NCBI RefSeq assembly: GCF_019396325.1
Contig: NZ_JAHKRO010000008.1
Span: 107,840 to 171,839 of the forward strand
Length of the DNA stretch: 64,000 bases
Direction: 5' to 3'
From: Nonomuraea ceibae
GTDB lineage: Bacteria > Actinomycetota > Actinomycetes > Streptosporangiales > Streptosporangiaceae
Shown in pieces: positions 47,652 to 62,746 of the stretch (position 1 is the stretch's first letter; each line of letters starts with the position of its first letter). Below the pieces are notes generated by a model that saw nothing but the letters and a program-made list of their open reading frames with translations, had not been told where the DNA came from and made no database searches. The position numbers and the translations under genes were made by a program.

Positions 47652-48542
47652 ATGATCGATGTCCAGCGCCTGCGGGTGCTGCGCGAGGTCGCCCGGCACG
47701 GCAGCTTCAACCGCGCCGCCGCCACCCTGCGCTTCACCCCGTCGGCCGTCTCCCAGCAGATCGCCGCCCTCGAACGCGGCCTCGGCCTCCCGGTGGTCGA
47801 GCGCAGCACGCGCGGCGTGACGCTCACCGCGGCCGGGCGCACGCTGGTGGAGACCGCCGACGCCATCGCGGCCGAGCTGGCCGACGCCCAGGAGCGCCTC
47901 GACCGGCTCTCCCGCCAGAGCGCGCGGTTCACGGTCGCGGCGTTCGCCAGCGGCGGCAGGCGGCTGCTGCCGGCCGCGCTGGCCGCCTTCAGCGCCCGGC
48001 ACCCCGAGGCGGAGCTGACGATCCTGGAACGGGAGCCGGAGGAGAGCCTGCCGCTCGTCCGGGAGGGGCGGGCCGACCTCGCCCTCGCCTACCACTTCGA
48101 CGGCCCGCCGCCCGCCAGGCCGGGTGACCGGTCCGGCCTCGACTGGACGCCGCTCGCCGCCGACCCGCTCCAGGTGGTGCTGCCCGCGGGCCACCCGCAC
48201 GCCGGGCGCGCCGCCGTGCACCTGGCCGAGCTGGCGGGCGAGCGGTGGGTGCTCGGCTGCCTCAAGACGGCCGGGCTGATGGACCGCTACGCCGCGCTGG
48301 CCGGGTTCGAGCCGCGCGTCTGCTGCGCGGCCACCGACTACGGGTTCGCCCAGTCGCTGGTCGGCGCGGGCGTCGGCGTCGCGCTCATCCCGAGCGTCGC
48401 GCTCGGCGACACGCCCGGCCTGGTGGCCGTGCCGCTGGAGCCGCCCGCCCCGGCGCGCCACATTGGCGTGGCCACGCCGCGCCGCCACCGCGGCGCCACG
48501 CAGCCGTACGTCGAGTCGCTGCTGGAGCTGCTGCGCGGTTAG
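47652..48542 (+). CDS. LysR family transcriptional regulator
   Basis: A 296-residue regulator with the N-terminal winged helix (LREVARHGSFNRAAATLRFTPSAVSQQIAALERGLG) and an effector domain (about residues 90-296). ATG 47652 is preceded by AAGGAG. It is divergent from the epimerase/reductase pair, the usual LysR arrangement. The stop TAG overlaps the convergent acyl-CoA ligase stop within TTAG (48539-48542). Confidence 0.92.
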   Translation: MIDVQRLRVLREVARHGSFNRAAATLRFTPSAVSQQIAALERGLGLPVVERSTRGVTLTAAGRTLVETADAIAAELADAQERLDRLSRQSARFTVAAFASGGRRLLPAALAAFSARHPEAELTILEREPEESLPLVREGRADLALAYHFDGPPPARPGDRSGLDWTPLAADPLQVVLPAGHPHAGRAAVHLAELAGERWVLGCLKTAGLMDRYAALAGFEPRVCCAATDYGFAQSLVGAGVGVALIPSVALGDTPGLVAVPLEPPAPARHIGVATPRRHRGATQPYVESLLELLRG

Positions 48543-50200
48543 GCGCCCAGCACCTCCCTGCGCAGGCGGGTCTTGAGGATCTTGCCGCCGGGGTTGCGGG
48601 GCAGCTCGGTGTCGCGGAACCACACGTGCGCCGGGATCTTGAACTTGGCGATCCGGTCGGCCAGGAACGCCGTCAGCTCCTCGCGCGTGGCCGAGGCGCC
48701 CGGGGCGAGCCGGATCACCGCCCCGACCTCCTCGCCCAGCTCGTCGTGCGGCACGCCGATCACCGCCACGTCGTCCACCGCCGGGTGCTCGAACAGCGCG
48801 GCCTCGACCTCGGCGCAGTAGACGTTCTCGCCGCCCCTGATCACCATGTCCTTGGCCCGGTCGACGATGTAGACGAAGCCCTCCTCGTCGATCCTGGCCA
48901 GGTCGCCCGTGTGCAGCCAGTTGTCGACGAACGTCTCGGCGGTGGCCTGCGGCTTGTTCCAGTAGCCCATGATCACGTTCGGGCCGCGCAGGCAGAGCTC
49001 GCCCACCTCGCCCGGCGGCAGCTCCTCGCCCATCGGGTCCACCACGCGCACGTCCACCACGGCCGTCGGGCGGCCGATGCTGTCGGGCTTGGCCTGGTAG
49101 TCGGCGCCGCCGTTGCCGATGGCCAGCGCGGTCGTCTCGGTCATGCCGTAGCCGTTGGACGGCGCCCGGTCGGGCAGGTTCGCGGTGATGCGCTCCAGCA
49201 GCTTGGGCGGGGCGGGGGCGCCGCCGTAGCCGAGCGTCGTCAGCGAGGACAGGTCGTGCTTGCCGAAGTCGGGGTGCGACATGAGCTGCCAGGCGTTCGT
49301 CGGCACGCCGATCATCGCGGTGACCTTCTCCCGCTCGATCAGCTCCAGCGCCTGCTTGGGGTCCCACTTGTACATGAGCACCAGGCCGCCGCCGCTGAAG
49401 ATCGTCGTCATCAGCGCCGAGAAGCAGCCCGTCACGTGGAACAGCGGCACCGTCAGCAGCGTCACCCGGCGCACCGCCGACGCCTCGGTGTAGTCCTTGC
49501 CCGCCATCGTCACCGCGCGCATCAGCCCGTAGGCGACCGTCATCGGCGCCTGGCCCAGGTTGCGGTGGCTGCCCAGCGCGCCCTTGGGGCTGCCGGTGGT
49601 GCCGGAGGTGTAGAAGATCGTGGCCGGGTCCTCGGGGGACAGCTCCACGTCGGGCAGCCGCACGCCGGGCTCGACCACGCCCAGCACGTCCTCGAACGAG
49701 CGCGCGCCCGCCGGGACCTCGCCGCGGGCGACGATCAGCGGCACGCCGGTGCCCGTCAGCCGGGCTGCGCGCTCCCCGTCGGCGACGATCACCTTGGCGC
49801 CCGAGTCGCTGACCCCGTAGGCCAGCTCCTTCTCCGTCCACCAGGCGTTGAGCGGCACCGCGATGGCCCCGGCGGCCAGCGCCGCCGAGAACGCGATCGA
49901 CCACTCCGGGTAGTTGCGCATGGCCACGGCGACCCGGTCGCCCTTGCGGACCCCGTACTCCTCGACGAGCCGGTTGGCGAGCGTGGCGGCCCTGCGGAAG
50001 TGGCCCTCGAACGTGACGTGCTCGTCCTCGTACACCAGGAAGACCTTGTCGCCGTGGAAGGCGCTGTTCTCCAGCAGGGTGCGGAAGTGGCCGGGGGCGT
50101 GCTTCCACGTCCGTATCCCGCTCTCGCCGATCTCCTCGACCTCGAAGAGCTGGCCAGGGCCGGTGAGCTGGGCTTGCACCTCGGCGTGCGACAGGGTCAT
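48539..50200 (-). CDS. Acyl-CoA synthetase (AMP-forming)
   Basis: A 553-residue ANL-superfamily ligase that activates a carboxylic acid to acyl-CoA through an acyl-AMP. Motifs are FYTSGTTGSPKGA (P-loop-like), GYGMTETT and HTGDLARIDEEGFVYIVDRAKDMVIRGG split by the hinge, with the catalytic Lys in NPGGKILKTRLR near the end. It is probably a fatty-acid or aromatic-acid ligase. ATG 50200 is preferred, with GGGAG upstream; an in-frame upstream start would add 14 residues. Confidence 0.9.
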   Translation of the reverse strand: MTLSHAEVQAQLTGPGQLFEVEEIGESGIRTWKHAPGHFRTLLENSAFHGDKVFLVYEDEHVTFEGHFRRAATLANRLVEEYGVRKGDRVAVAMRNYPEWSIAFSAALAAGAIAVPLNAWWTEKELAYGVSDSGAKVIVADGERAARLTGTGVPLIVARGEVPAGARSFEDVLGVVEPGVRLPDVELSPEDPATIFYTSGTTGSPKGALGSHRNLGQAPMTVAYGLMRAVTMAGKDYTEASAVRRVTLLTVPLFHVTGCFSALMTTIFSGGGLVLMYKWDPKQALELIEREKVTAMIGVPTNAWQLMSHPDFGKHDLSSLTTLGYGGAPAPPKLLERITANLPDRAPSNGYGMTETTALAIGNGGADYQAKPDSIGRPTAVVDVRVVDPMGEELPPGEVGELCLRGPNVIMGYWNKPQATAETFVDNWLHTGDLARIDEEGFVYIVDRAKDMVIRGGENVYCAEVEAALFEHPAVDDVAVIGVPHDELGEEVGAVIRLAPGASATREELTAFLADRIAKFKIPAHVWFRDTELPRNPGGKILKTRLRREVLGA

Positions 50201-50355
50201 GACGCAGAACTCCCGCAGTGGAACGGCATCCGGATAAATCACAGTACCGACCGGTTAGTACGTCGCGCTAGACCAATGTTCCGGAGTTCCTGATCTCGAC
50301 ATGTGGGACGGCGAGACGCCTCGACTTGCATGTTCATCATCGGGAGTACATAGTC

Positions 50356-52571
<2,216 letters not shown>

Positions 52572-52575
<4 letters not shown>

Positions 52576-53443
52576 GGGCCGGCACCGCGCAGGCGAAGGC
52601 CGGCACGCTCATCGAGGCGCTGCCCTGGCTGACGCGCTTCCACGGCGCGACCGTCGTCATCAAGTACGGCGGCAACGCCATGACCGACGAGTCCCTCAAG
52701 GCGTCGTTCGCCGAGGACGTCGTCTTCCTGCGCTACGCCGGGCTGCGCCCGGTCGTCGTGCACGGCGGCGGCCCGCAGATCAGCGAGCACCTCGACAAGC
52801 TCGGCATCGAGTCCACGTTCACCGCCGGGCTGCGCGTGACCACGCCCGAGGCCATGCAGGTCGTCCGGATGGTCCTGGTCGGCCAGGTCGGCCGCGACAT
52901 CGTCGGGCTGCTCAACCAGCACGGCCCGTTCGCCGTCGGCCTGTCGGGCGAGGACGCCCACCTGTTCACCGCCGAGCGCAAGAGCGCCGTCGTCGACGGC
53001 AGCCCCGTCGACATCGGCCAGGTCGGCGAGATCGTCGACGTCCAGGCCGGAGCCGTGCGCGCGCTGCTCGCCGACGGCCGCATCCCCGTCGTCTCCAGCG
53101 TGGCGCGCGGCGACGACGGGGAGATCTACAACGTGAACGCCGACACCGCGGCCGCCGCGCTCGCCGTGGCGCTGCAGGCCGACAAGCTCGTCGTCCTCAC
53201 CGACGTCGAGGGCCTGTACGCCAACTGGCCCGACGACTCGGAGGTCATCAGCCGGCTCGACGCCGCCGAGCTGGCCGAGCTCATGCCGACGCTGTCGAGC
53301 GGCATGGTGCCCAAGATGGAGGCGTGCCTGACCGCGGTCAAGGGCGGCGTGCCGCAGGCCCACGTGCTCGACGGCCGGGAGCCGCACGCGCTGCTGCTGG
53401 AAATCTTCACCAACGAAGGAATCGGAACGATGGTGGTGCCCTC

Positions 53444-53447
<4 letters not shown>
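52572..53447 (+). CDS. argB: Acetylglutamate kinase
   Basis: ArgB phosphorylates N-acetylglutamate. The 291-residue protein has the kinase motifs [19 protein letters not shown] and [13 protein letters not shown], with the extended N-terminal helix that usually goes with feedback inhibition by arginine. ATG 52572 overlaps the argJ stop and its stop overlaps argD. Confidence 0.96.
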
Positions 53448-56042
<2,595 letters not shown>

Positions 56043-56082
56043 CGAAGTTCGACCCATGACCGCGAGAGTGGTCCCGGCTCGC

Positions 56083-56116
56083 CCGGGAGGGCCCGGCACG
56101 TCCGCCGCCCTCCCGG
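56083..56116 (+). terminator. Hairpin after argR
   Basis: CCGGGAGGGC (56083-56092) pairs with GCCCTCCCGG (56107-56116) over a 14-nt loop, 41 bp after the argR stop. It may end part of the operon transcript before argH. Confidence 0.55.
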
Positions 56117-56263
56117 CGCCGCCGGGCGCCACACCGCCGGCCACGACCAGGCCACAGGGTTCGTGCACCCGCCTTCCATGATCGCCGCGACCCGCGACAC
56201 GGGGAACGGCCGGGGTGCACTATGGTCGCGGAGACGGTGGCAGGACAGTTTGAGGAGATGACG

Positions 56264-57682
56264 GTGAGTGATGGCAAGCCGATGCGGCTGTGGGGCGGGC
56301 GTTTCGAAGGGGGACCGTCCGACGCGCTGACCCGGCTGTCGGTGAGCGTGCACTTCGACTGGCGGCTGGTGCCGTACGACCTGGCGGCGTCCAGGGCGCA
56401 CGCCCGCGTGCTGCACAGGGCGGGGCTGCTCAGCGCGGACGAGCTCGAGCGCATGATCGGCGCCCTCGACGACCTGGAGCGCGCCTGCAAGGCCGGAGAG
56501 TTCCGGCCGACGGTCGCCGACGAGGACGTGCACACCGCCCTGGAGCGCGGCCTGCTGGAGCGGCTCGGCTCGCTCGGCGGCAAGCTCCGCGCCGGCCGCA
56601 GCCGCAACGACCAGATCGCCACCGACCTGCGCCTCTACCTGCGCGACCACGCCCGCACGATCGTCTCGCGGCTGGTCGAGCTGGAGACGGCGCTCATGGC
56701 GCAGGCCGAGCAGCACGCCGAGACGGCCGCGCCCGGCATGACCCACCTGCAGCACGCCCAGCCCGTCTCGTTCGGCCACCAGCTCCTGGCCCACGTGCAC
56801 GCCTTCGCCCGCGACGTCGACCGGCTGTCCGACTGGGACCGGCGCGCCGCCGTCTCGCCGCTCGGCGCGGGCGCGCTGGCCGGCTCGTCGCTGCCGCTCG
56901 ACCCGCAGGCCGTGGCGGAGGAGCTCGGCTTCTCCTCGGCGGCTCCCAACTCGATGGACGCCGTCGCCGACCGCGACTTCGCCGCCGAGTTCCTGTTCGC
57001 CGCGGCGATGATCGGCACCCACCTGTCGCGGCTGGGCGAGGAGATCGTCCTGTGGGCCTCGCAGGAGTTCCGCTGGATCGAGATGGACGACGCCTACTCC
57101 ACCGGCTCGTCGATCATGCCGCAGAAGAAGAACCCCGACGTGGCCGAGCTGGCCCGAGGCAAGTCCGGCCGCCTCATCGGCAACCTCATGGCGCTGCTGA
57201 CGACGCTCAAGGGCCTGCCGCTGACCTACAACCGCGACCTCCAGGAGGACAAGGAGCCGGTGTTCGACTCGGTCGACACGCTGCTGCTCGTCCTGCCCGC
57301 GATGGCCGGCCTGGTCGCCACCATGCGCGTCAACACCGCCCGCATGGAGGCGTCGGCCCCCGACGGGTTCGCGCTCGCCACCGACCTGGCCGAGCTGCTG
57401 GTGCGGCGCGGCGTGCCGTTCCGCGAGGCGCACGAGGCCGTCGGCCACCTGGTGGTGTGGTGCCAGGTCAACGACAAGGACCTCGGCGACCTCACTGACG
57501 ACGAGCTGGCCAAGGTGTCGGCCCACCTGACGCCCGACGTGCGCGACGTGCTCAACGTGCCCGGCGCGCTGGCCGCCCGCAAGGCCCACGGCGGCACGGC
57601 CCCCGACCGCGTCCGCGACCAGCTCGTCGCGCTGCGCGAGTCGGTCGACACGCAGGCGGCCTGGGCGGCGGGCGAGTCCTGA
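56264..57682 (+). CDS. argH: Argininosuccinate lyase
   Basis: ArgH splits argininosuccinate into arginine and fumarate. The start is GTG 56264 because GAGGAG (56252-56257) has the right spacing; ATG 56258 touches the ribosome site and ATG 56222 adds an unconserved leader. The 472-residue protein has [34 protein letters not shown] and the signature [12 protein letters not shown] with S282/S283. argG does not lie between argR and argH. Confidence 0.95.
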   Translation: MSDGKPMRLWGGRFEGGPSDALTRLSVSVHFDWRLVPYDLAASRAHARVLHRAGLLSADELERMIGALDDLERACKAGEFRPTVADEDVHTALERGLLERLGSLGGKLRAGRSRNDQIATDLRLYLRDHARTIVSRLVELETALMAQAEQHAETAAPGMTHLQHAQPVSFGHQLLAHVHAFARDVDRLSDWDRRAAVSPLGAGALAGSSLPLDPQAVAEELGFSSAAPNSMDAVADRDFAAEFLFAAAMIGTHLSRLGEEIVLWASQEFRWIEMDDAYSTGSSIMPQKKNPDVAELARGKSGRLIGNLMALLTTLKGLPLTYNRDLQEDKEPVFDSVDTLLLVLPAMAGLVATMRVNTARMEASAPDGFALATDLAELLVRRGVPFREAHEAVGHLVVWCQVNDKDLGDLTDDELAKVSAHLTPDVRDVLNVPGALAARKAHGGTAPDRVRDQLVALRESVDTQAAWAAGES

Positions 57683-57687
57683 CCGCA

Positions 57688-58419
57688 GTGTCGTCATCCG
57701 CGCTGTCCTTCGAGCCGCTCCCGCGCGGCTTCTTCGACCGGCCCTCCCACGAGGTGGCGCCCGACCTGCTCGGGCGCGTCCTCGTGCACAGCGGCGCCGA
57801 CGGGTCCGTCGCCGTGCGCCTCACCGAGGTCGAGGCGTACGGCGGGCCCGGCGAGGACCCCGCCGCCCACACCTACCGGGGCAAGACGCCGCGCAACGCC
57901 GTGATGTTCGGCCCGCCGGGACACCTGTACGTGTACTTCACGTACGGGATGCACTTCTGCGCCAACCTGGTCTGCCTGCCCGAGGAGCACGGCTCGGCGG
58001 TGCTGCTGCGGGCCGGTGAGGTGGTGGCGGGCCTCGGCCTGGCGCGCGAGCGGCGCTCGAACGGGACCAGGCGGCCCGCGGACCGTGACCTCGCCCGCGG
58101 TCCCGCCCGGCTGGCCGTGGCGCTCGGACTGCGGCGCGAGCACAACGGGCTCGACGCCGTCCTGGACGGGGCGGCGCCCGGCTTCATGCTGGGAGACCGG
58201 CTCACCGGGTGGCCCGCCGGGGCGGCGGCCGTGCTCGAAGGCAGCCCGCCCGCCCGCGCGCGGATCCGGTCAGGCCCCCGGACCGGGATCTCGACCGCCA
58301 AGGACACGCCGTGGCGGTTCTGGATCGACGCCGACCCGACCGTCTCGCCGTACCGGGCTCACGTGCCGCGGCGGCGCAACGCCGCGGCCACCTCCGTGGG
58401 CGAGGCGCCCAGCTCGTGA
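57688..58419 (+). CDS. 3-methyladenine DNA glycosylase (AAG/MPG family)
   Basis: This 243-residue DNA repair enzyme removes alkylated purines. Family motifs are LLGRVLVH, the catalytic [40 protein letters not shown] and the C-terminal [20 protein letters not shown] 57688 follows the argH stop by five bases, so they are probably co-transcribed. The last 20 codons overlap the convergent PH-domain gene by 61 bp. Confidence 0.93.
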   Translation: MSSSALSFEPLPRGFFDRPSHEVAPDLLGRVLVHSGADGSVAVRLTEVEAYGGPGEDPAAHTYRGKTPRNAVMFGPPGHLYVYFTYGMHFCANLVCLPEEHGSAVLLRAGEVVAGLGLARERRSNGTRRPADRDLARGPARLAVALGLRREHNGLDAVLDGAAPGFMLGDRLTGWPAGAAAVLEGSPPARARIRSGPRTGISTAKDTPWRFWIDADPTVSPYRAHVPRRRNAAATSVGEAPSS

Positions 58420-58790
58420 GGGCTGAAGATGTGCAGATGGTCGCCGGTGTCGATCTCCAGCATCTCGCTGCGCAGCCCGAACCGCGTGCGCACGTCGACC
58501 TTGACGTCCTGGATGTCCTCCCACGGCACGTGCCGCCGGCCGGCGAAGCCGTGCGTCACGGTGATGCCGCTCTCGTCGGCCGCCAGCCGCACCGGCACCA
58601 GCACGTCACGCAGGCCCATCGCGCCCACCAGCACGGCGGCGGGCACGGCCAGGATCACCCCGCGCAGGTCGCCGCCGAGATACCAGTAGACGGCGAGCCC
58701 GGCGCACGCCAGAGCCCCTAAGATCTTGAAAACGGCCAGCTCGCGACGGACCCTCCACATGGGGACCGAGACTATCCAAGTAGCGGTCAC
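58359..58790 (-). CDS. PH domain-containing membrane protein
   Basis: A 143-residue protein with two N-terminal membrane helices ([20 protein letters not shown] and [16 protein letters not shown]) and a bacterial PH-like domain ([33 protein letters not shown]). GTG 58790 is used; ATG 58760 is an alternative, ten residues shorter. Its 3' end overlaps the glycosylase gene on the other strand by 61 bp. Function unknown. Confidence 0.8.
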   Translation of the reverse strand: MTATWIVSVPMWRVRRELAVFKILGALACAGLAVYWYLGGDLRGVILAVPAAVLVGAMGLRDVLVPVRLAADESGITVTHGFAGRRHVPWEDIQDVKVDVRTRFGLRSEMLEIDTGDHLHIFSPHELGASPTEVAAALRRRGT

Positions 58791-58844
58791 TCCACGCGAT
58801 CGGGCACGCTGTAACCACCCGACACCTACCGGAAAGCCAGCACC

Positions 58845-60110
58845 GTGACCGACATCCTCGACGACCTCGCCTGGCGAGGCCTGATCGCGCAGTCAACCGA
58901 CCTCGACGCCCTGCGCGCGTCCATGGCCAAGGGGCCGATCACGGTCTATGCGGGCTTCGACCCGACCGCCGCCTCCCTGCACGTCGGTCACTTCGTCCCG
59001 CTGCTCACGCTGCGGCGCTTCCAGCTCGCCGGCCACCGGCCGATCGGGCTCGTCGGCGGCGCGACCGGGCTGATCGGCGACCCGAGCGGCCGCAACACCG
59101 AGCGTTCGCTCAACTCCGGCGACGTCGTGGCCCAGTGGGTGGAGCGGCTGCGCGGCCAGGTGGGCCGGTTCCTCGACTTCGGCGAGGTGCCCAACGCCGC
59201 CCTCATGGTGAGCAACCTCGACTGGACCGGCGAGCTGTCGGCCATCGACTTCCTGCGCGACATCGGCAAGCACTTCCCGGTCAACCGGATGCTGGCGCGC
59301 GAGTCGGTGTCGGCCCGGCTGGCCGGTGAGGGGCTGAGCTACACCGAGTTCAGCTACCAGATCCTGCAGTCCAACGACTACCTGGAGCTGTTCCGGCGCT
59401 ACGGCTGCACGCTGCAGATCGGCGGCAGCGACCAGTGGGGCAACATCACCGCGGGCGCCGACCTGGTGCGCCGCATCGAGGGCGCGCACGTGCACGCGCT
59501 CACGCTGCCGCTCATCACCAAGGCCGACGGCACCAAGTTCGGCAAGACCGCGGGCGGCGCCCTCTGGCTCGACCCGGAGATGACCTCCCCGTACGCCTTC
59601 TACCAGTACTTCCTCAACTCCGACGACCGTGACGTGATCCACTACCTCAAGGTGTTCACCTTCCGCGGCCGGGAGGAGATCGAGGAGCTGGAGAAGGCGG
59701 TCGCCGAGCGGCCCTTCGCCCGTGAGGCGCAGCGCACGCTGGCCGAGGAGCTCACCGAGCTGCTGCACGGCAAGCAGGAGCTGGCGGCCGTGGTCGCCGC
59801 GTCCAAGGCGCTGTTCGGCCAGGGCGCGCTGGAGGAGCTGCCGGCCGCGACACTCGGCGCCGCGCTGGCCGAGGTGCCGAAGGCCACCGTGCCGGCGCTG
59901 GGCGCGACGCTGGTCGACCTGCTGGCCGACAGCGGCCTGGTCGAGTCCAAGTCGGCGGCGCGGCGCGCGGTCAAGGAGGGCGGCGCCTACCTCAACAACG
60001 TCAAGATCACCGACGAGTCCTACGTCCCGTCGGGCGACGACCTGCTGCACGGGCGCTACCTGGTGCTGCGGCGCGGCAAGAAGTCGATCGGCGGCGTCGA
60101 GGTCGGCTGA
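58845..60110 (+). CDS. tyrS: Tyrosine--tRNA ligase
   Basis: A class I TyrRS of 421 residues. The HIGH-like motif is HVGH at 46-49, the KMSKS loop reads KFGKT at 231-235, and an S4 RNA-binding domain fills the C-terminus (about 355-420, [20 protein letters not shown]). GTG 58845 follows CGGAAAG. It is followed by a terminator at 60129-60161. Confidence 0.96.
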   Translation: MTDILDDLAWRGLIAQSTDLDALRASMAKGPITVYAGFDPTAASLHVGHFVPLLTLRRFQLAGHRPIGLVGGATGLIGDPSGRNTERSLNSGDVVAQWVERLRGQVGRFLDFGEVPNAALMVSNLDWTGELSAIDFLRDIGKHFPVNRMLARESVSARLAGEGLSYTEFSYQILQSNDYLELFRRYGCTLQIGGSDQWGNITAGADLVRRIEGAHVHALTLPLITKADGTKFGKTAGGALWLDPEMTSPYAFYQYFLNSDDRDVIHYLKVFTFRGREEIEELEKAVAERPFAREAQRTLAEELTELLHGKQELAAVVAASKALFGQGALEELPAATLGAALAEVPKATVPALGATLVDLLADSGLVESKSAARRAVKEGGAYLNNVKITDESYVPSGDDLLHGRYLVLRRGKKSIGGVEVG

Positions 60111-60128
60111 CGGCCCACAGGATCAGGC

Positions 60129-60161
60129 GGAGGCGGGCTCTCGTTCCGGGGGCCCGCCTCC
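60129..60161. terminator. Terminator between tyrS and the glycosyltransferase gene
   Basis: GGAGGCGGGC (60129-60138) pairs perfectly with 60152-60161 over a 13-nt loop, between convergent genes. Confidence 0.82.
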
Positions 60162-60167
60162 GGTCGT

Positions 60168-61634
60168 TCACGGGGCGGTGTAGAGCGCGACCGTGAGTCC
60201 CGGCAGGTCGGCCGAGTGCCAGGCCGACTTCTGCTCGAACCCGGCCTCGCGCACCGCCTCGACCCGGGGCAGCCGGGCCCCGCTCGACTTGGCGCCGCGC
60301 CACACGACCCACACCCGTTCCCGCCCGGCCAGCGCCTCGGCGACGTCGTCGCGCTCGGGGAAGCCGAACCCGTCGGGGTCCGGGGCCGTGCCGATCCGGA
60401 GCACGTCGTCCGGCGTCGCCCCGGCGCCGTAGTAGTCGAACCCGGCCCTGACCGAGCTCTGGCCGTAGACGATCGCGTCACCCGGCCGCACGTCCATCCT
60501 GCGCAGCGCCCACGGGACGTCCTCGAACCGGCCGTTCGGCTCGCGCACCTCGACGTGCTGGGCGAACCCGGCCGCCACCGTCACCGCCACCAGCGCGCAG
60601 CACGCGGCCACGGCCATCCTCGGCACGCTCGCCGCCGCCAGCCCAGCCAGCAGCGCCAGCGCCGGAGCGGTGACGAAAAGGTAGCGGTCCACGTACGCAG
60701 GTGTCACCAGGTGGGAGACCGCGAGCAGCAGCAGCGGCGGCAGGACCAGCCACCCGAGCAGCGTCGCCGCCCACACCCGGCCCCCGGGGCGGGTGCGCGC
60801 CGACCACCACAGCAGTCCCGCGCCCGCCAGCGCCACCGCGAACAGCGGCAGGCCCGCCTCGGCCGCGCCCGCCGCCATCTTCGGGAACTTCAGCAGCACC
60901 TCGGGACCCCGCTGCGGGATCCAGCTGATCGCGTGCCGCTCGCCGTAGCCGACCAGGCCGAGCACCACGGCCGGCACGCCGCCGGCGGCCAGCGCGGGCA
61001 GCGCCCGCAGCAGCAGGTCCCGCCGCGGCAGCAGCGCGACGGCCGCCACGAGCTGCGCGGGCAGCACCAGCACGGCGAACAGGTGCGTGCAGCACACCAG
61101 CGCCACGCTCACCCCGTACACCACCCACCGGCGGGCCGCCTCCGGCCGCTCGGCCGCCCGGTGCAGCGCCCAGAACGACAGCACGACCGCCGCGGCGGCG
61201 AACGCGTAGGAGCGGGCGAACGCCCCGTAGTAGGACACCGACGGCAGCACCGCGAAGACCGCCGCCGCCGTCACCCCCGCCCGCGTGCTGTGCAGCCGCC
61301 TGCCCAGCGCGACCAGCAGCCCCGCCGCCACCGCGATCGCCAGCGCCGACGGCAGCCGCAGCCACAGCTCGGCCGTGCCCGCCTTGGCCCAGAAGTGCAT
61401 GAACACGTAGTAAGGCAGGAAGTGCCCGTCGATGTGCTGGGCCAGCTCCCACAGCCCGGCGAGCGAGCGGGACGCGGCGCTGATCGTGGCCAGCTCGTCG
61501 CCGTTCAGCGTCGCCGCGCCCGTCCCGCTGAACGCGACGGCTCCCGCCGCCGCCCCCGCGAGCCAGGCGCTCGCGTGCCCGCGTGTACGGGGTTCAGGAG
61601 TGGTGGGCGGGGCTAGTGTGGCGGCACTGGTCAC
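60168..61634 (-). CDS. GT39-like integral membrane glycosyltransferase
   Basis: A 488-residue membrane protein with about ten helices and a soluble C-terminal domain. An acidic pair in the first external loop (LNGDELATISAASRSL), then GHFLPYYVFMHFWAKAGTAELWLRLPSALA, is the pattern of the PMT/ArnT-like GT-C enzymes that use lipid-linked sugars. GTG 61634 is used; the more distal open frame would run through the divergent gene's promoter. The acceptor is unknown. Confidence 0.8.
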   Translation of the reverse strand: MTSAATLAPPTTPEPRTRGHASAWLAGAAAGAVAFSGTGAATLNGDELATISAASRSLAGLWELAQHIDGHFLPYYVFMHFWAKAGTAELWLRLPSALAIAVAAGLLVALGRRLHSTRAGVTAAAVFAVLPSVSYYGAFARSYAFAAAAVVLSFWALHRAAERPEAARRWVVYGVSVALVCCTHLFAVLVLPAQLVAAVALLPRRDLLLRALPALAAGGVPAVVLGLVGYGERHAISWIPQRGPEVLLKFPKMAAGAAEAGLPLFAVALAGAGLLWWSARTRPGGRVWAATLLGWLVLPPLLLLAVSHLVTPAYVDRYLFVTAPALALLAGLAAASVPRMAVAACCALVAVTVAAGFAQHVEVREPNGRFEDVPWALRRMDVRPGDAIVYGQSSVRAGFDYYGAGATPDDVLRIGTAPDPDGFGFPERDDVAEALAGRERVWVVWRGAKSSGARLPRVEAVREAGFEQKSAWHSADLPGLTVALYTAP

Positions 61635-61665
61635 CGGGGCAGGATACGCGCATAAGCTCGGAAGC

Positions 61666-62256
61666 ATGCCCGAAGTGATCGTTTTCGATTTGTACGGCGT
61701 CATCGCCAGGACGCAGACCGACGAGGCCAAGCAGCAGCTCGTCGACCTGGCCGGGGTGTCGGCGGACCGCTTCTGGGAGGCGTACTGGGCCTGCCGGCCG
61801 CCCTACGACGCCGGGCAGCCGAGCGACCTCTACTGGGCGGCCGTCGCCGAGCGGCTCGGCGCGCGGTTCGCCGACGTGGCGGCGCTGACCGAGGCCGACC
61901 TGGAGAGCTGGTCCCACGTCGACCCCGAGATGGTGGCCCTCGTGCACGAGCTGGCCGACGGCGGACGCAGGCTCGGGCTGCTGTCGAACATCATCGAGGA
62001 CCTGGTGCCCGTGTGGGAGGAGCGGCACGGCGACTGGCTGGGCCGCTTCGACGCGCTCACCTACTCCTGCCGGATCGGCGTGGCCAAGCCCGACCCCCGC
62101 GCGTACGAGATCTGCGCCTCCCGGCACGGGGTCGCCCCGGGCGACGTGCTGTTCTTCGACGACAACGAGGCGAACGTGGTGGCGGCGCGGCAGGCGGGGA
62201 TGGCGGCCGAGCTGTTCGTCTCCCCCGAGCAGGTGCGCGCGAGCGTCGCCCGCTGA
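61666..62256 (+). CDS. HAD superfamily hydrolase (DxY motif)
   Basis: A 196-residue HAD protein. The nucleophile Asp is D8 in VFDLYGVI; the second motif residue is Tyr rather than the Asp usual in phosphatases, as in haloacid dehalogenases and some YihX-like members. Other motifs are LLSNII, KPDPRAYEI and FFDDNEANV. ATG 61666 has GGAAGC upstream. It is divergent from the glycosyltransferase with only 31 bp between starts. Confidence 0.85.
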   Translation: MPEVIVFDLYGVIARTQTDEAKQQLVDLAGVSADRFWEAYWACRPPYDAGQPSDLYWAAVAERLGARFADVAALTEADLESWSHVDPEMVALVHELADGGRRLGLLSNIIEDLVPVWEERHGDWLGRFDALTYSCRIGVAKPDPRAYEICASRHGVAPGDVLFFDDNEANVVAARQAGMAAELFVSPEQVRASVAR

Positions 62257-62273
62257 CCGAGGGCGCCCCGGCG

Positions 62274-62657
62274 CTACTGGCTGGTCGTGTGCGTGGGGCG
62301 GACGACGATCACGACGCGGCGGGCGGCGTCGCCGACCGGCCGCTCGTACGGCAGGCCGTAGCGGGTGGCCAGGACGTCGAAGAAGTCGCCGGACGGGTCG
62401 GGCTCGACGCGCTCGACCAGGCCGCGGATCTCCAGATAGCGGTACGGCTGGTCGGGGTCGTTGACGGAGACGGCCACCTCCGGGTGGTCGGCGACGTTGC
62501 GGCACTTGCGGCGGTCGGTGGTGGTCGTGAAGCGCAGGTGCTCGCCGTCCCACACCGTCCAGACCGGGTTCACCTGCGGCGCGCCGCCGGGCCCGACGGT
62601 CGCCAGGTGCGCGAACAGCGGGCGGGTCAGCAGGTCGAGGTGGCTCTCGGGAATCAC
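62274..62657 (-). CDS. PPOX-class (probably F420-dependent) oxidoreductase
   Basis: A 127-residue split-barrel protein. LATVGPGGAPQVNPVWTVWDGEHLRFTTTTDRRKCRNV matches the TIGR03618-type PPOX family, most members of which use F420 in actinobacteria. GTG 62657 has AGGAG eight bases upstream. It is divergent from the MarR gene and is the likely target of that regulator. Confidence 0.85.
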   Translation of the reverse strand: MIPESHLDLLTRPLFAHLATVGPGGAPQVNPVWTVWDGEHLRFTTTTDRRKCRNVADHPEVAVSVNDPDQPYRYLEIRGLVERVEPDPSGDFFDVLATRYGLPYERPVGDAARRVVIVVRPTHTTSQ

Positions 62658-62696
62658 GTTGCGATCTCCTTCGTGATGGCTGGCGCAGGGGACGAT

Positions 62697-62710
62697 ATCA
62701 AAGCTTTGAT
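62697..62710. promoter_or_regulatory. Perfect 14-bp palindrome, probable MarR operator
   Basis: ATCAAAGCTTTGAT at 62697-62710 is its own reverse complement and lies in the 89-bp divergent region between the PPOX and MarR genes. A half-site, TATCAA, follows at 62714-62719. MarR proteins usually bind such AT-rich palindromes to repress both directions. Confidence 0.7.
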
Positions 62711-62746
62711 GATTATCAAGACTCGAAGCCTTGTACGCTTGCCGCC

